From contig CAKZFX010000020.1 of assembly GCA_936908745.1 (NCBI GenBank), positions 62,001 through 126,000 on the forward strand: a stretch of DNA of 64,000 bases, in the 5' to 3' direction. Position 1 is the first letter of the stretch. Each line of letters opens with the position of its first letter. Made by a program: the position numbers and the translations under genes. Below, piece by piece: positions 15,542 through 24,598 of this stretch. The DNA is from an uncultured Chitinophagaceae bacterium (GTDB taxonomy: Bacteria > Bacteroidota > Bacteroidia > Chitinophagales > Chitinophagaceae). The notes under the pieces are model-generated. The model searched no databases. It was not told the origin of the DNA and saw nothing but the letters and a program-made list of their open reading frames with translations.

Positions 15542-16330
15542 ATGTCAACCCTCCGCATCACCATCATACAGACCAGCCTTCATTGGGAAAACAAACAAGC
15601 CAACCTGCAAATGCTGGAACAAAAGATCGCTTCTATAAAAGAGAAAGCGGAAGTGGTGGTATTGCCCGAAATGTTCAGCACCGGGTTCAGCATGAAGCCT
15701 AAAGAATTGGCCGAAACAATGGATGGCGAAACGCTGCAATGGATGAAACGGGTGGCGGCAGAACGAAAAATTATTTTAACCGGCAGTGTGATCATTGAAG
15801 AAGAAGGTAACTATTATAACCGGCTCATCTGGATGTTGCCCAACGGGCAATATGGTGTGTATGACAAACGTCATCGTTTTGCCTATGCAGAAGAAGATAA
15901 ACACTATACGGCAGGTAATAAGCGATTGATCGCTTCGGTAAAAGGATGGAAAATCAACCTGCTGATCTGTTATGACCTGCGTTTCCCGGTATGGGCGAGA
16001 CAGCAAGCGCAGCCCGGTGAAATGGAATACGATCTGCTTATTTATGTAGCCAACTGGCCAGAGCGTCGTGCGCAGGCATGGAAAACACTGTTGCAGGCAA
16101 GGGCGATCGAAAACCAATCGTATGTAGTCGGTGTAAATCGTGTTGGTGACGATGGCAATGATATTCATTACAGCGGCGAAAGCATGGTCATTGATCCGCT
16201 GGGCGAAATATTATACACAAAAAAAGACGCCGAAGATATTTTTACCATTGAACTGGATAAAAAACACCTTGACACTGTGCGTGAAAAATTTCCGTTCTGG
16301 AAAGACGCGGATGACTTTACGATCCAGTAA
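15542..16330 (+). CDS. Carbon-nitrogen hydrolase, YafV/omega-amidase type
   Basis: A 262-residue nitrilase-superfamily enzyme with the complete catalytic set E43 (VLPEMFSTGF), K109 (YDKRHRF) and C143 (LLICYDLRFPVW). The motifs YDKRHRFAYAEED and CYDLRFPVWAR are those of the YafV/Nit2 branch, whose members hydrolyse alpha-keto-glutaramate or keto-succinamate from transamination by-products. It probably acts in metabolite repair in the cytoplasm. It is monocistronic and followed by a hairpin repeat. Confidence 0.85.
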   Translation: MSTLRITIIQTSLHWENKQANLQMLEQKIASIKEKAEVVVLPEMFSTGFSMKPKELAETMDGETLQWMKRVAAERKIILTGSVIIEEEGNYYNRLIWMLPNGQYGVYDKRHRFAYAEEDKHYTAGNKRLIASVKGWKINLLICYDLRFPVWARQQAQPGEMEYDLLIYVANWPERRAQAWKTLLQARAIENQSYVVGVNRVGDDGNDIHYSGESMVIDPLGEILYTKKDAEDIFTIELDKKHLDTVREKFPFWKDADDFTIQ

Positions 16331-16343
16331 TGTTTTTTGACTA

Positions 16344-16383
16344 TTTTTTCGTCATGCTGAGCATAGCGAAGCATCTCAGCATC
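16344..16383. repeat. Hairpin repeat (CATGCTGAGC... family), copy 1
   Basis: CGTCATGCTGAGCATAGCGA and AGCATCTCAGC form an imperfect hairpin directly after the nitrilase-family gene. A second copy in the opposite orientation is at 55035-55069, with most positions identical. Confidence 0.6.
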
Positions 16384-16449
16384 TGCCAGCTTATTGTTTA
16401 TTGCTGATACCAGGATGCTTCCTTCGTCGGCATGATACATGCGAAAAAA

Positions 16450-16515
16450 ACGAATTATTCACCACTCACCATTCACAACTCCCCACTTTCCACTCTCCAT
16501 TTTCCATTCCCTTCT
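16450..16515. repeat. CACCATTCAC-type low-complexity repeat tract
   Basis: A pyrimidine-biased tract of imperfect units (CACCACTCACCATTCAC, CCACTTTCCACTCTCCATTTT) fills the end of the gap before the S41 peptidase stop. It resembles other short-unit intergenic tracts of Bacteroidota. No gene is seen. Confidence 0.5.
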
Positions 16516-18042
16516 CTATTCCCCACCCTTATCCCTCTTGATCAACTCCATCGCCTTTTCCAGCTTATAGTCCGCATTGCGACGAATGGATTCAACAGTA
16601 GGCAGTGATTCCACTTCGGGTTGCACACCTCTGCCATTTTTAGGAATCGTTTTATCAATCACCAAACGGAATAAAGGTAAGCGGAAGCGAACGCCGGTTT
16701 CAGGAAGTGTTGCATCGGGAATCAGCCAGGCCGAATTGCCATAGGCGCCACCACCGGTTTCTTCGCCTACGATAGTGACATTGTCCTGTTTCATTACAGA
16801 AGAAGCAAATAAGGTGGTAGCGGAGAATGAATTACCGCCGGTCAGAATGTACACTTTGCCGTCGTAATGATTTTTCTTCCTGGGTTTGAAATAATGTTTT
16901 TCAAAATAGCTAAAATGATAATAGCCGTCTCTTTTATGTCTTGTAAAAAAGGTCATAAACAAACGGTTAAAGAAATCATCAGCGATGTATTTATTGTAAC
17001 GGCTTCCTTTGCGGATCGCATACAATGAATCAGCGATCTTAAATTTATGATCGGTGATATAACGTGTGATCGCCGTGGAATTGGTCACACTGCCGCCGCC
17101 ATTACTGCGCACATCAATGATCAGGTGACCAATATTGTTTTTATTTAATTGCTTAAACGATTGGCGAAAGAATTTTCTCAGTTTATAACCACGGCCAAAA
17201 GAACTCAATGTCATAAAAGCCGTTTTGTGTACCGAGTCAATTTGCAGCAAACGGATATTATTCATCCGCATTTGTTTGCGTTCGCGATCAGATGGAGGTG
17301 GAGGAACAGAAGTTGCGGGGCGGATCAATCTTCTGCGAATAGTATCTGCGGCAGGGCGATAAACCGGGATACGGGTGGTTTGCGGGCGGCCCAAACTATC
17401 AATATACCCTATATCATAAGACGAAGAATAACCAAATAAGGTTGTATACAAGGAGCCAAAAAAACCACGGTTGCTCAGCGTCTGGAACTTATGTGTACGG
17501 TTATAACCATCGGTCGACATATAGTTGAACAAGGTATCTGCGAGTTGATTGGTAGTGCGGCCGTTAATAGAAGTGATAACCGTTGCTCTTTTTAAAATAC
17601 TATCCGTACGATTCAGGTTAGCCGTTACCACCATGGTATCGGTTCCGGTCCCATCGCCATCGCCCCAGACTTTCATGCTCAATGGAAAAATGCGAGCCAG
17701 TGTAGTTGTATCAGCAAACTTTGAATACTTTTTAGAAGCTCTTACTGTCGTATGCCCGCAATTGATTTTTGAAGTAACATAGTTCAGCACTTTGCGAAAC
17801 TCCGGTTCAGTCATCGAATCTTTCAATGCTTCTTTGCCAGCATGGAAATAATAATCCATACTGTCTTTAGACGTGTACCAATATAAGCCGGGGTGATGTG
17901 TTTCTAAAATGTTTTGATAAATGCTGTAGTCTTTTTGCAGCTGATCGGCGCCATATTTTTTATAAGGAGAAAAGGAGGACTTGTTGGTACCACAACTCAC
18001 AAGAAAACCAGCCAGTAAAATAACACAAACTATGCTCCTCAT
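16516..18042 (-). CDS. S41-family peptidase lipoprotein
   Basis: A 508-residue protein with a lipoprotein signal: MRSIVCVILLAGFLVSC places the lipidated cysteine at 17. A helical N-terminal region is followed by the S41 (tail-specific / C-terminal processing) core. HLIIDVRSNGGGSVTNS is the oxyanion-region motif and ILTGGNSFSATTLFASSV carries the catalytic serine, as in CtpA and Tsp-type enzymes. GRGVQPEVE near the end is also typical. No obvious PDZ domain is seen. It would cleave periplasmic or surface proteins near the C-terminus. It stands upstream-adjacent to thiL with a 36-base gap on the same strand. Confidence 0.85.
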   Translation of the reverse strand: MRSIVCVILLAGFLVSCGTNKSSFSPYKKYGADQLQKDYSIYQNILETHHPGLYWYTSKDSMDYYFHAGKEALKDSMTEPEFRKVLNYVTSKINCGHTTVRASKKYSKFADTTTLARIFPLSMKVWGDGDGTGTDTMVVTANLNRTDSILKRATVITSINGRTTNQLADTLFNYMSTDGYNRTHKFQTLSNRGFFGSLYTTLFGYSSSYDIGYIDSLGRPQTTRIPVYRPAADTIRRRLIRPATSVPPPPSDRERKQMRMNNIRLLQIDSVHKTAFMTLSSFGRGYKLRKFFRQSFKQLNKNNIGHLIIDVRSNGGGSVTNSTAITRYITDHKFKIADSLYAIRKGSRYNKYIADDFFNRLFMTFFTRHKRDGYYHFSYFEKHYFKPRKKNHYDGKVYILTGGNSFSATTLFASSVMKQDNVTIVGEETGGGAYGNSAWLIPDATLPETGVRFRLPLFRLVIDKTIPKNGRGVQPEVESLPTVESIRRNADYKLEKAMELIKRDKGGE

Positions 18043-18078
18043 ATTCCTGTTTAAACGTTTTATGGTGCGGCGCCGGCC

Positions 18079-19110
18079 CTACTTCAAATGATTCCAGCCT
18101 TGCGCGGTGATGGCATGTTTGCCACCGCCTTTGGTGATGATCGTTGCGCCTTCTTCGGCATCGGTCATATACCCCACCACACTAATTTCCTCATTTAATA
18201 CCAATTTATCGTATTCTGATTGAGGAATGGTAAAAAGAAGTTCATAATCTTCTCCGCCGCTGAGGGCACAGGCCGTCGGGTCGATCTCAAATTTGAAAGC
18301 CGCCTGTTTCATCTGCTCGTCAATGGGGATTTTTTCCTCGTACAATACACAGCCGAGGTTACTGTCCTTGCAGATATGCAGAATTTCAGAGCTAAGGCCA
18401 TCGCTGATGTCCATCATAGCGGTGGGAACGATAGCCGACTGCGCCAGAAACTCCACAATGTCTTTTCTTGCTTCCGGTTTCAGCAATTTTCCGACTACAA
18501 AAGATTCGCCTTCGAGGTCGGGTTGAACGCCCGGGCTTTCCATAAATATTTTCTTTTCTCTTTCGAGAAATAATAAGCCAACATAAGCTGCACCCAGCGA
18601 TCCGCTTACGCACAACAGGTCGCCTTTTTGCGCCGTGCTTCTTTTTACATACTTATCAGGCGCCACTTCGCCAATGGCAGTGATGGAAATAATAAATCCT
18701 TTTTGAGATGATGTTGTATCGCCGCCAACCAGGTCAACGCCATAAGCCGAACAGGCAGCATACACACCTTCATAAAATTCATCCAGTGCTTCCATACTAA
18801 AACGGTTGCTGATACCCAGCCCGATTACAATCTGCGTAGGTGTGGCGTTCATCGCATAGATATCGCTGAGGTTGACCACCACGCTTTTATAACCAAGATG
18901 TTTCAGCGGGGTATACATAAGGTCAAAATGCACACCTTCGACCAGCAAGTCGGTTGTTACCACGGTTTGTTTACCAAAATGATCAATCACAGCCGCATCA
19001 TCACCCACACCCAATACGGAAGAAGCGTTTTGCAACTCAATGTTTTTGGTCAGGTGATCGATAAGGCCAAATTCGCCGAGAGATCCTATTTCTGTACGTT
19101 CATTACTCAT
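18079..19110 (-). CDS. thiL: Thiamine-monophosphate kinase
   Basis: A 343-residue ThiL of normal length. GVGDDAAVI near residue 40 and TTDLLVEGVHFD supply the metal- and ATP-binding aspartates. GLGISNRF, DLVGGDTTSSQKG, MDISDGLSSE and ALSGGEDYELLFT are the other family motifs. It phosphorylates thiamine phosphate to thiamine diphosphate, the active cofactor. No other thiamine gene is adjacent. The frame directly upstream of it is a dead four-helix-bundle gene inside an inverted repeat. Confidence 0.95.
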   Translation of the reverse strand: MSNERTEIGSLGEFGLIDHLTKNIELQNASSVLGVGDDAAVIDHFGKQTVVTTDLLVEGVHFDLMYTPLKHLGYKSVVVNLSDIYAMNATPTQIVIGLGISNRFSMEALDEFYEGVYAACSAYGVDLVGGDTTSSQKGFIISITAIGEVAPDKYVKRSTAQKGDLLCVSGSLGAAYVGLLFLEREKKIFMESPGVQPDLEGESFVVGKLLKPEARKDIVEFLAQSAIVPTAMMDISDGLSSEILHICKDSNLGCVLYEEKIPIDEQMKQAAFKFEIDPTACALSGGEDYELLFTIPQSEYDKLVLNEEISVVGYMTDAEEGATIITKGGGKHAITAQGWNHLK

Positions 19111-19134
19111 TGTTATACTATGTTAGATGTACTA

Positions 19135-19579
19135 TGTACGGTGTACGATGTGCGTGACGGTTTGTACTGTTACTGTTTTCTTGCAGAAACAAGCGTTGCC
19201 ACAATTATCTTTAACAAGGTTTCACCTTCTGTGTAAAGTTCGTCTATTTCTTTTTTGAAACGGGCATTGAATTCGACCAGTAATTCGAGAAAGAAAAGAC
19301 TTTCATCCAGTTCTTCTTCAACAATTTTTAATTTATTAATAAAATCCGGCTTTGATTTTGCCCTGCGTACAGCCCTGTAATTAGCGCCTACAGAACTTGA
19401 TGAGCGAATAATTTGTGCCTTTTACGGTCTGTTGATGTCAGTGTTTGGTAATAATTCGGTTAATCGACCAACGTTGATGGCAAATGCCTTCGTCCGTTGT
19501 TTCATTTCTTCTGCATTCATATAGTAAGGGTTTAGTTTTCAAGTCAGGATTAATCTTTCGAAACATCGTACACCGTACA
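19135..19579. mobile_element. Putative four-helix-bundle element with 16-bp perfect inverted ends (dead copy)
   Basis: TGTACGGTGTACGATG at 19135-19150 recurs exactly as its reverse complement at 19564-19579. Between the two is only one gene, a four-helix-bundle frame broken by a stop codon. More degenerate GTAC units lie just outside. The same layout with a related but different end sequence is found at 24069-24577 around an intact gene. The inverted ends are seen; mobility is inferred. Confidence 0.55.
19170..19520 (-). pseudogene. Four-helix-bundle (23S IVS-type) protein, nonsense mutation
   Basis: Reading from the ATG at 19520, the frame gives MNAEEMKQRTKAFAINVGRL and continues to DINRP. 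It then meets TAA at 19422-19424 and continues in the same frame with KAQIIRSSSSVGANYRAVRR and a normal C-terminus to the stop at 19170. Aligned to the intact paralogue at 24167-24523 (NRQYISQ), the TAA replaces the tyrosine codon. There is no frameshift, so this is a single-codon nonsense change. The family derives from 23S rRNA intervening-sequence proteins and is related to bAvd; its cellular function is unknown. Confidence 0.8.
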
Positions 19580-19620
19580 TTGTACACCGTCCATATTGCA
19601 AAATTCCAAAACCAAAAAAC

Positions 19621-20403
19621 TCAACCTTTTAACTCTCCTCCTTTAATAACTCCCAGCATCTCCTCATGTATCCTCCCGTTTGTCGCCAAAATGCGGTGCT
19701 GATATGGTGAAAATTTATTGCCTTCAAAATCGGTCACTTTACCACCAGCTTCTTCCACGATCAGGTAGCCGGCGGCGCTATCCCATGCTTCCAGTTTATG
19801 CTCATAAAATCCATCAAAACGACCGGCAGCCACCCAGCACAGGTCAATCGCCGCAGAACCTAAACGACGTACCGGAACGCCTTTGCGGATAAAGCGTTCA
19901 AAAATTTCCAGAGGCCCGTTAGGCATATTAATATAAGTGTAAGGAAAACCGGTAACGAGACAGGCATTGATCGCTTTGTCTTGTGTACTGACATGGATCG
20001 GCTTATCATTCAGCGTGGCGCCTTTTCCTTTTTCTGCAAAAAACAATTCATTCATGTGCGGGTTGTAAACGCAACCGAGGATCATTTCATTGTTGTATTC
20101 AATACCGATGGAAACACAATTCAGCGGGATACCATGTGCGAAATTGACCGTGCCGTCGATCGGGTCGATGATCCATTTGTAAGTTGAGTCCTGTACGAGT
20201 TCGCCACTTTCTTCGGCGAGTATCTGGTGACCAGGAAATTGGGCCTTGATGACTTCAAAAATGGCCTTTTCAGAAGCATGATCGGCTTCTGTCACCAGGT
20301 TATTGACGCCTTCCTTATTACTAATTTTAAAATCATTATTAAAAAAGCGAAGGATTTCGGCGGCGCCCGCTTTCGCGGCTTCGATCAAAGTAGAATTAAG
20401 CAT
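19621..20403 (-). CDS. Inositol monophosphatase family protein (SuhB-like)
   Basis: A 260-residue enzyme from the ATG at 20403 (a TTG two codons earlier is less likely). The metal-binding motifs are complete: EADHASEKAIF, LAEESGE, WIIDPIDGTVNFAHGIP (D-P-x-D-G-T) and WDSAAGYLIVEEAGG. These bind the magnesium ions that hydrolyse inositol phosphate or related sugar phosphates. Bacterial members include SuhB, CysQ-like and histidinol-phosphate phosphatases; the motif set best fits the SuhB/IMPase branch. It is divergent from the neighbouring GT2 fusion gene. Confidence 0.85.
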   Translation of the reverse strand: MLNSTLIEAAKAGAAEILRFFNNDFKISNKEGVNNLVTEADHASEKAIFEVIKAQFPGHQILAEESGELVQDSTYKWIIDPIDGTVNFAHGIPLNCVSIGIEYNNEMILGCVYNPHMNELFFAEKGKGATLNDKPIHVSTQDKAINACLVTGFPYTYINMPNGPLEIFERFIRKGVPVRRLGSAAIDLCWVAAGRFDGFYEHKLEAWDSAAGYLIVEEAGGKVTDFEGNKFSPYQHRILATNGRIHEEMLGVIKGGELKG

Positions 20404-20509
20404 AGGCAAAGATACTAAACCGCCTGTCCAACCGGAGAATAAGAAAATATGAAAGGGTGTAAGAGAACTGTTATTTTTGGCAAAATCGGTAAGCCTTCAG
20501 AGGTCGCGT

Positions 20510-22453
20510 ATGCAACTATCAGTCATCATCGTCAATTATAATGTCAGGCTTTTCCTGGAGCAATCGCTTTGCTCTGTGCAGAAAGCCGTGGCCGGTATGC
20601 AGGCCGAAATTATTTTGATTGATAATAACTCAACCGATGGCAGCCTGGATTACCTGCAACCACGTTTTCCGGCGGTGCGTTTTATTGCCAATACCGTCAA
20701 TGTGGGTTTTGGCAAAGCCTGCAACCAGGGATTGAAAGAGGCAAAAGGAGAATATATCCTCTTCCTGAACCCGGACACGATTGTTGCGGAAGATTGTTTT
20801 GAAAAATGCATCTCGTTTTTTATAGCTCATCCCGACGCTGGCGCGGTGGGTGTAAAAATGCTTGATGGCAGCGGCGAATTTTTAAAAGAATCCAAGCGTT
20901 CTTTTCCATCACCTGCTACCTCCTTATATAAGTTATCCGGGCTTTCAAAGCTGTTTCCAACATCCCGCACGTTTTCTAATTATCACTTGGGCCACCTGGA
21001 TGAAAATAAAGAACACGAAGTGGACGTGCTGGCCGGTGCATTTATGATGATCCGCAAAGAGGTACTCGACAAAACAGGTGGCTTTGACGAAGTGTTTTTT
21101 ATGTATGGCGAAGATGTAGACCTGAGCTACCGCATTCAGAAAGCCGGGTATAAAAACTACTATTTTCCGGGTACAGAGATCATTCACTTTAAAGGTGAGA
21201 GCACGAAGAAGGGAAGCATGAACTATGTGCGGATGTTTTACAACGCCATGAGCATTTTTGTACGCAAACATTATGGTGGAAATAAAGCCGGTGTGTTCAA
21301 CTTCTTTATTCACCTTGCTATCTGGTTGCGGGCGATGATGACAGCGATCGGTTCGTTTATCCGTCGTATTGGTTTGCCCTTGCTGGATGCGGGTCTTATC
21401 TTACTATCGTTCTGGCTGGCCAAGATCGGCTGGAACTATTATGTGCGGCCGGAAGTGGAATATTCCAATCAATTATTGTGGACTTCGCTGCCGGCGTTCA
21501 CTGTTTTTTATCTCGTCACCGCTTACTATGCCGGTTTGTATGATCGCTGGCACCAGCGAACAGGTGTGCTTCGTTCAACGGTGATTGCCACCATTGTTTT
21601 ATTAGCCGCCTATGCGTTATTACCAGAGCATTATCGTTTTTCAAGAGGAATATTAGTGGTGGGCGCATTCCTGGCGTTCATTCTTATCAGTACGCTACGC
21701 TGGATACTGATACGCACAGGAGTGTTAGCACGTCAGAATGAAAAGAAACAAAATGCCTCAACGTTAGTAGCGGGTACGGTAAATGATTTTGAAAACGTTC
21801 AACAAATAATGTCGGATGCGGGATTGGGTGAAACGATTCTTGGCCGTGTGGCGGTGCAGCCATCCGATACAACAGCTATAACAACGATTGACAAACTGCC
21901 ACAATTATCAGCCACGCTTTCTTTCCGGGAAATTATTTTTTGCGAAGGCGCTCTTTCTTTTAAAAAAATAATTGACACGATAAAAACACTGCCGGGAAAA
22001 ATCAGCATAAAACTGCATGCTGCAAACAGCCACAGTATTGTTGGCAGTGATTCCAAAGACAGTGCCGGCGAAGCGGTGGCAAAGGATAATAGTTTCCGCT
22101 TAAACGATCCTTACAACAAGCGGATGAAACGCCTGGTAGATGTAATGAGTGCTATCACCGGTATCGTTTTATTTCCCGTTCATCTTTTTCTTATTAAAAA
22201 TCCTTTTCATTTCTTAGGCCGTTGTATGGCCATCATTGCCGGGAAAATGACATGGGTGGGCTATGCCACTACAGAACAAAAACTGCCTAAACTGCCCAAG
22301 GCTGTCATTGGCAGCAACGGTGTACCGCTTAGTTCGGCACAATTATTACCATTGGAAAGCCGGGCGATGATGGATTACTGGTATGCGAGAGACTATGAGC
22401 CGCTCACTGACCTGCAATTGTTGCGAAGAAACTATCGCCGTTTAGGCGATTAA
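20510..22453 (+). CDS. GT2 glycosyltransferase fused to membrane domain and sugar-transferase-like tail
   Basis: From the ATG at 20510 the product is about 647 residues. An upstream TTG start is disfavoured. Residues 1-250 are a GT2 glycosyltransferase (SVIIVNYNV, IDNNSTDGSLDY, FLNPDT, YGEDVDLSYRIQKAGY). Next come four hydrophobic segments (about 280-410), then a soluble region. The last 110 residues recall a polyprenyl-phosphate sugar-1-phosphate transferase: KRLVDVMSAITGI, AGKMTWVGY and a closing YWYARDYEPLTDLQLLRRNY. The middle of that last domain looks reduced, so its activity is uncertain. The combination suggests O-antigen or exopolysaccharide synthesis at the inner membrane. Confidence 0.75.
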   Translation: MQLSVIIVNYNVRLFLEQSLCSVQKAVAGMQAEIILIDNNSTDGSLDYLQPRFPAVRFIANTVNVGFGKACNQGLKEAKGEYILFLNPDTIVAEDCFEKCISFFIAHPDAGAVGVKMLDGSGEFLKESKRSFPSPATSLYKLSGLSKLFPTSRTFSNYHLGHLDENKEHEVDVLAGAFMMIRKEVLDKTGGFDEVFFMYGEDVDLSYRIQKAGYKNYYFPGTEIIHFKGESTKKGSMNYVRMFYNAMSIFVRKHYGGNKAGVFNFFIHLAIWLRAMMTAIGSFIRRIGLPLLDAGLILLSFWLAKIGWNYYVRPEVEYSNQLLWTSLPAFTVFYLVTAYYAGLYDRWHQRTGVLRSTVIATIVLLAAYALLPEHYRFSRGILVVGAFLAFILISTLRWILIRTGVLARQNEKKQNASTLVAGTVNDFENVQQIMSDAGLGETILGRVAVQPSDTTAITTIDKLPQLSATLSFREIIFCEGALSFKKIIDTIKTLPGKISIKLHAANSHSIVGSDSKDSAGEAVAKDNSFRLNDPYNKRMKRLVDVMSAITGIVLFPVHLFLIKNPFHFLGRCMAIIAGKMTWVGYATTEQKLPKLPKAVIGSNGVPLSSAQLLPLESRAMMDYWYARDYEPLTDLQLLRRNYRRLGD

Positions 22454-22523
22454 ACCCATTCCGGTTATATTCGCAAAGTTTTGAACATAACATTACCTAA
22501 CTTTAAAGACCTTAAGCCATTCA

Positions 22524-24056
22524 ATGGCCTCAATCATAGATATAAAAATTCCTAAAGCCATCGCAGCAGCCCTGCGCCTGCCACCTAATGACCCGCGCAG
22601 ACAGCAGATCCGTGTGCTCAAAAAGCTGTTGAAGAAGGCACGTTTCACCGAATTTGGCCAGCAATACCGTTTTGATGAAGCGTTGTTAAGCCGTCACCCG
22701 GGAAAAAGCTTCCAGGAATTAGTGCCGGTACACGATTACAATAAGATTTATGAAGAGTGGTGGCAAAAAACATTGGAAGGTGTGCCGGATGTAACATGGC
22801 CGGGCAAGATCAAGTACTATGCGCTGAGTTCCGGTACATCCGAAGCAGCGAGTAAATATATTCCTGTTACCAAAGACATGTTGCGCAGCAATACGGTCAA
22901 CTACCTGCGCCAGTTGTTCAGCCTGCTGAGTTATGAAGAGGCGAACAAAAGGGCCATGGTAAAAGGATTCCTGATGATCGGTGGCGCCACTGATCTGAAA
23001 AAAGGAAAAGCGGGCTGGTATGCCGGTGACCTCAGCGGTATTCTTGCTAAGAAAAGACCGTTCTGGTTTCAAAGTTTTTATAAACCCGGTGGTCGCATTG
23101 CCGCTTTGGGCGATTGGAACCAAAAATTGAATGAGATTGTAGAACATGCCAAAGAATGGGATATCGCCTATATAGTTGGTGTACCTGCATGGTGCCAGAT
23201 GTGTATGGAAATGGTGATTGAACATTACAAAGTGAAAAACATTCACGAGATATGGCCCAACTTCAGCTTCTTTGTGCATGGTGGTGTGGCGTTTGAGCCG
23301 TATAAAAAAGGGTTTGAAAAATTATTGGGCAAACCGATCGTCTATATCGAAAACTACCTCTCCAGCGAAGGCTTTATCGGTTATAAAACAAGGGAGCATG
23401 CCAAAGGGATGCAACTCATCCTGAATAATAATATCTTCTTTGAATTTGTTCCGTTTGATGAAAAGAACTTTGACAATGAAGGAAACATTGTGGCAAAGCC
23501 GGATGCCAAAATGATCCATGAAGTAGAAGAAGGAAAAGAATATGCGCTGCTGATGAGTACCAACTCCGGCGCCTGGCGCTACCTGATCGGCGATACGATC
23601 AAATTTGTGGATTTAGAAAAAAGTGAAGTGGTGATCACAGGGCGCACCAAACATTTCCTGAGCCTTACCGGTGAACATCTCGGCGTGGAGAACATGAATA
23701 AAGCCATTCAACTGGTAAGTGAAGAATTTAATATCAGTATCCCTGAATATACAGTCGTTGGTTTCCCTTACGATAACTTCTTTGCACACCGCTGGTATAT
23801 TGCCACCAACGATAAAGTGGATGCGGAAAAAATAAGAGTGCGGATTGACCAGCACCTGCGTGCATTGAATGATGACTACGCTACTGAACGTGACAGCGCT
23901 TTAAGAGAAGTATTTCTTGAAGTATTGCCCGAAGAAAAATTTATGAAATTCATGGAGCTGAAAGGCAAGCTCGGCAGCCAGCATAAATTCCCACGGGTAA
24001 TGAAAGGGAAGATGTTGCAGGATTGGAATAAATTCCTGGACACAGGAAGTTTATAA
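22524..24056 (+). CDS. GH3 auxin-responsive-promoter-family adenylating enzyme
   Basis: A 510-residue soluble protein matching the bacterial GH3 family throughout. YYALSSGTSEAASKYIPVT is the ATP/AMP-binding P-loop-like motif. LLMSTNSGAWRYLIGDTIKF and TGRTKHFLSLTGEHL are the second and third adenylation motifs. Plant GH3 enzymes join amino acids to jasmonate or auxin through an acyl-adenylate. The bacterial substrates are unknown, though an acyl-acid amido synthetase is the natural guess. It follows the GT2 fusion on the same strand after 70 bases. Confidence 0.85.
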   Translation: MASIIDIKIPKAIAAALRLPPNDPRRQQIRVLKKLLKKARFTEFGQQYRFDEALLSRHPGKSFQELVPVHDYNKIYEEWWQKTLEGVPDVTWPGKIKYYALSSGTSEAASKYIPVTKDMLRSNTVNYLRQLFSLLSYEEANKRAMVKGFLMIGGATDLKKGKAGWYAGDLSGILAKKRPFWFQSFYKPGGRIAALGDWNQKLNEIVEHAKEWDIAYIVGVPAWCQMCMEMVIEHYKVKNIHEIWPNFSFFVHGGVAFEPYKKGFEKLLGKPIVYIENYLSSEGFIGYKTREHAKGMQLILNNNIFFEFVPFDEKNFDNEGNIVAKPDAKMIHEVEEGKEYALLMSTNSGAWRYLIGDTIKFVDLEKSEVVITGRTKHFLSLTGEHLGVENMNKAIQLVSEEFNISIPEYTVVGFPYDNFFAHRWYIATNDKVDAEKIRVRIDQHLRALNDDYATERDSALREVFLEVLPEEKFMKFMELKGKLGSQHKFPRVMKGKMLQDWNKFLDTGSL

Positions 24057-24068
24057 GTACAAAATTAT

Positions 24069-24577
24069 AAGTACGAAATTAGAAGTACGAAGTACGCTTA
24101 TATAGGCGGCGTAGTGGAAGCATGAAATACATTTTTGTATATTTATTGCTACTAAAACCGACCCTTATGCAAGATTTGAAAGAACGTACTTTCGGGTTTG
24201 CTGTGTCAGTTGGCAAACTCATCCTTGATCTTCCTTATAATCCAGTCAATCGCCAGTACATAAGTCAACTGGTTCGTTGTTCTTCTTCCATTGGTGCTAA
24301 TTATAGGGCTGCCCGTCGGGCAAAATCAGATGCCGATTTCATTAATAAGTTGAAAATTGTTGAAGAAGAAACGGATGAATCCATCTACTTTCTTGAACTA
24401 TTACGAGAATTTAACCCTAAGTTTTCTAATGCGTTGACATCTTTAGTAAACGAAGCAACAGAAATCTTAAAAATCATAGTTGCATCTCTTGTGACTACAC
24501 GAAAAAGGCTTTCCGGTAAGTAGATAAGGTAACAACTTTACAAACCGTTCGTACTTCTGAATTAGTAGTTCGTACTT
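24069..24577. mobile_element. Putative four-helix-bundle element with GTACGAA-type inverted ends (intact copy)
   Basis: Outer ends AAGTACGAA (24069-24077) and its exact inverse (24569-24577), with inner ends AGAAGTACGAA (24081-24091) and its exact inverse (24548-24558). They enclose one four-helix-bundle gene. The arrangement parallels that at 19135-19579. No transposase is present, so any movement would need help in trans. Confidence 0.55.
24167..24523 (+). CDS. Four-helix-bundle protein (23S rRNA IVS type)
   Basis: From the ATG at 24167 the product is 118 residues (MQDLKERTFGFAVSVGKLI). An ATG 15 codons earlier is in frame but adds a hydrophobic stub atypical for the family. The core QLVRCSSSIGANYRAARRAK and FINKLKIVEEETDESIYFLE are the family signature helices. 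Members occur within 23S rRNA intervening sequences and as bAvd partners of diversity-generating retroelements; this copy has neither context. It is enclosed by inverted GTACGAA-type repeats. Function is unknown. Closely related to the dead copy 5 kb upstream. Confidence 0.8.
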   Translation: MQDLKERTFGFAVSVGKLILDLPYNPVNRQYISQLVRCSSSIGANYRAARRAKSDADFINKLKIVEEETDESIYFLELLREFNPKFSNALTSLVNEATEILKIIVASLVTTRKRLSGK

Positions 24578-24598
24578 GCATTTTCGTATTTTCACAAC

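Noticed and set aside
22719..23279. 186-residue frame opposite the GH3-family gene
   Set aside because: Antisense shadow, composition odd for a real protein.
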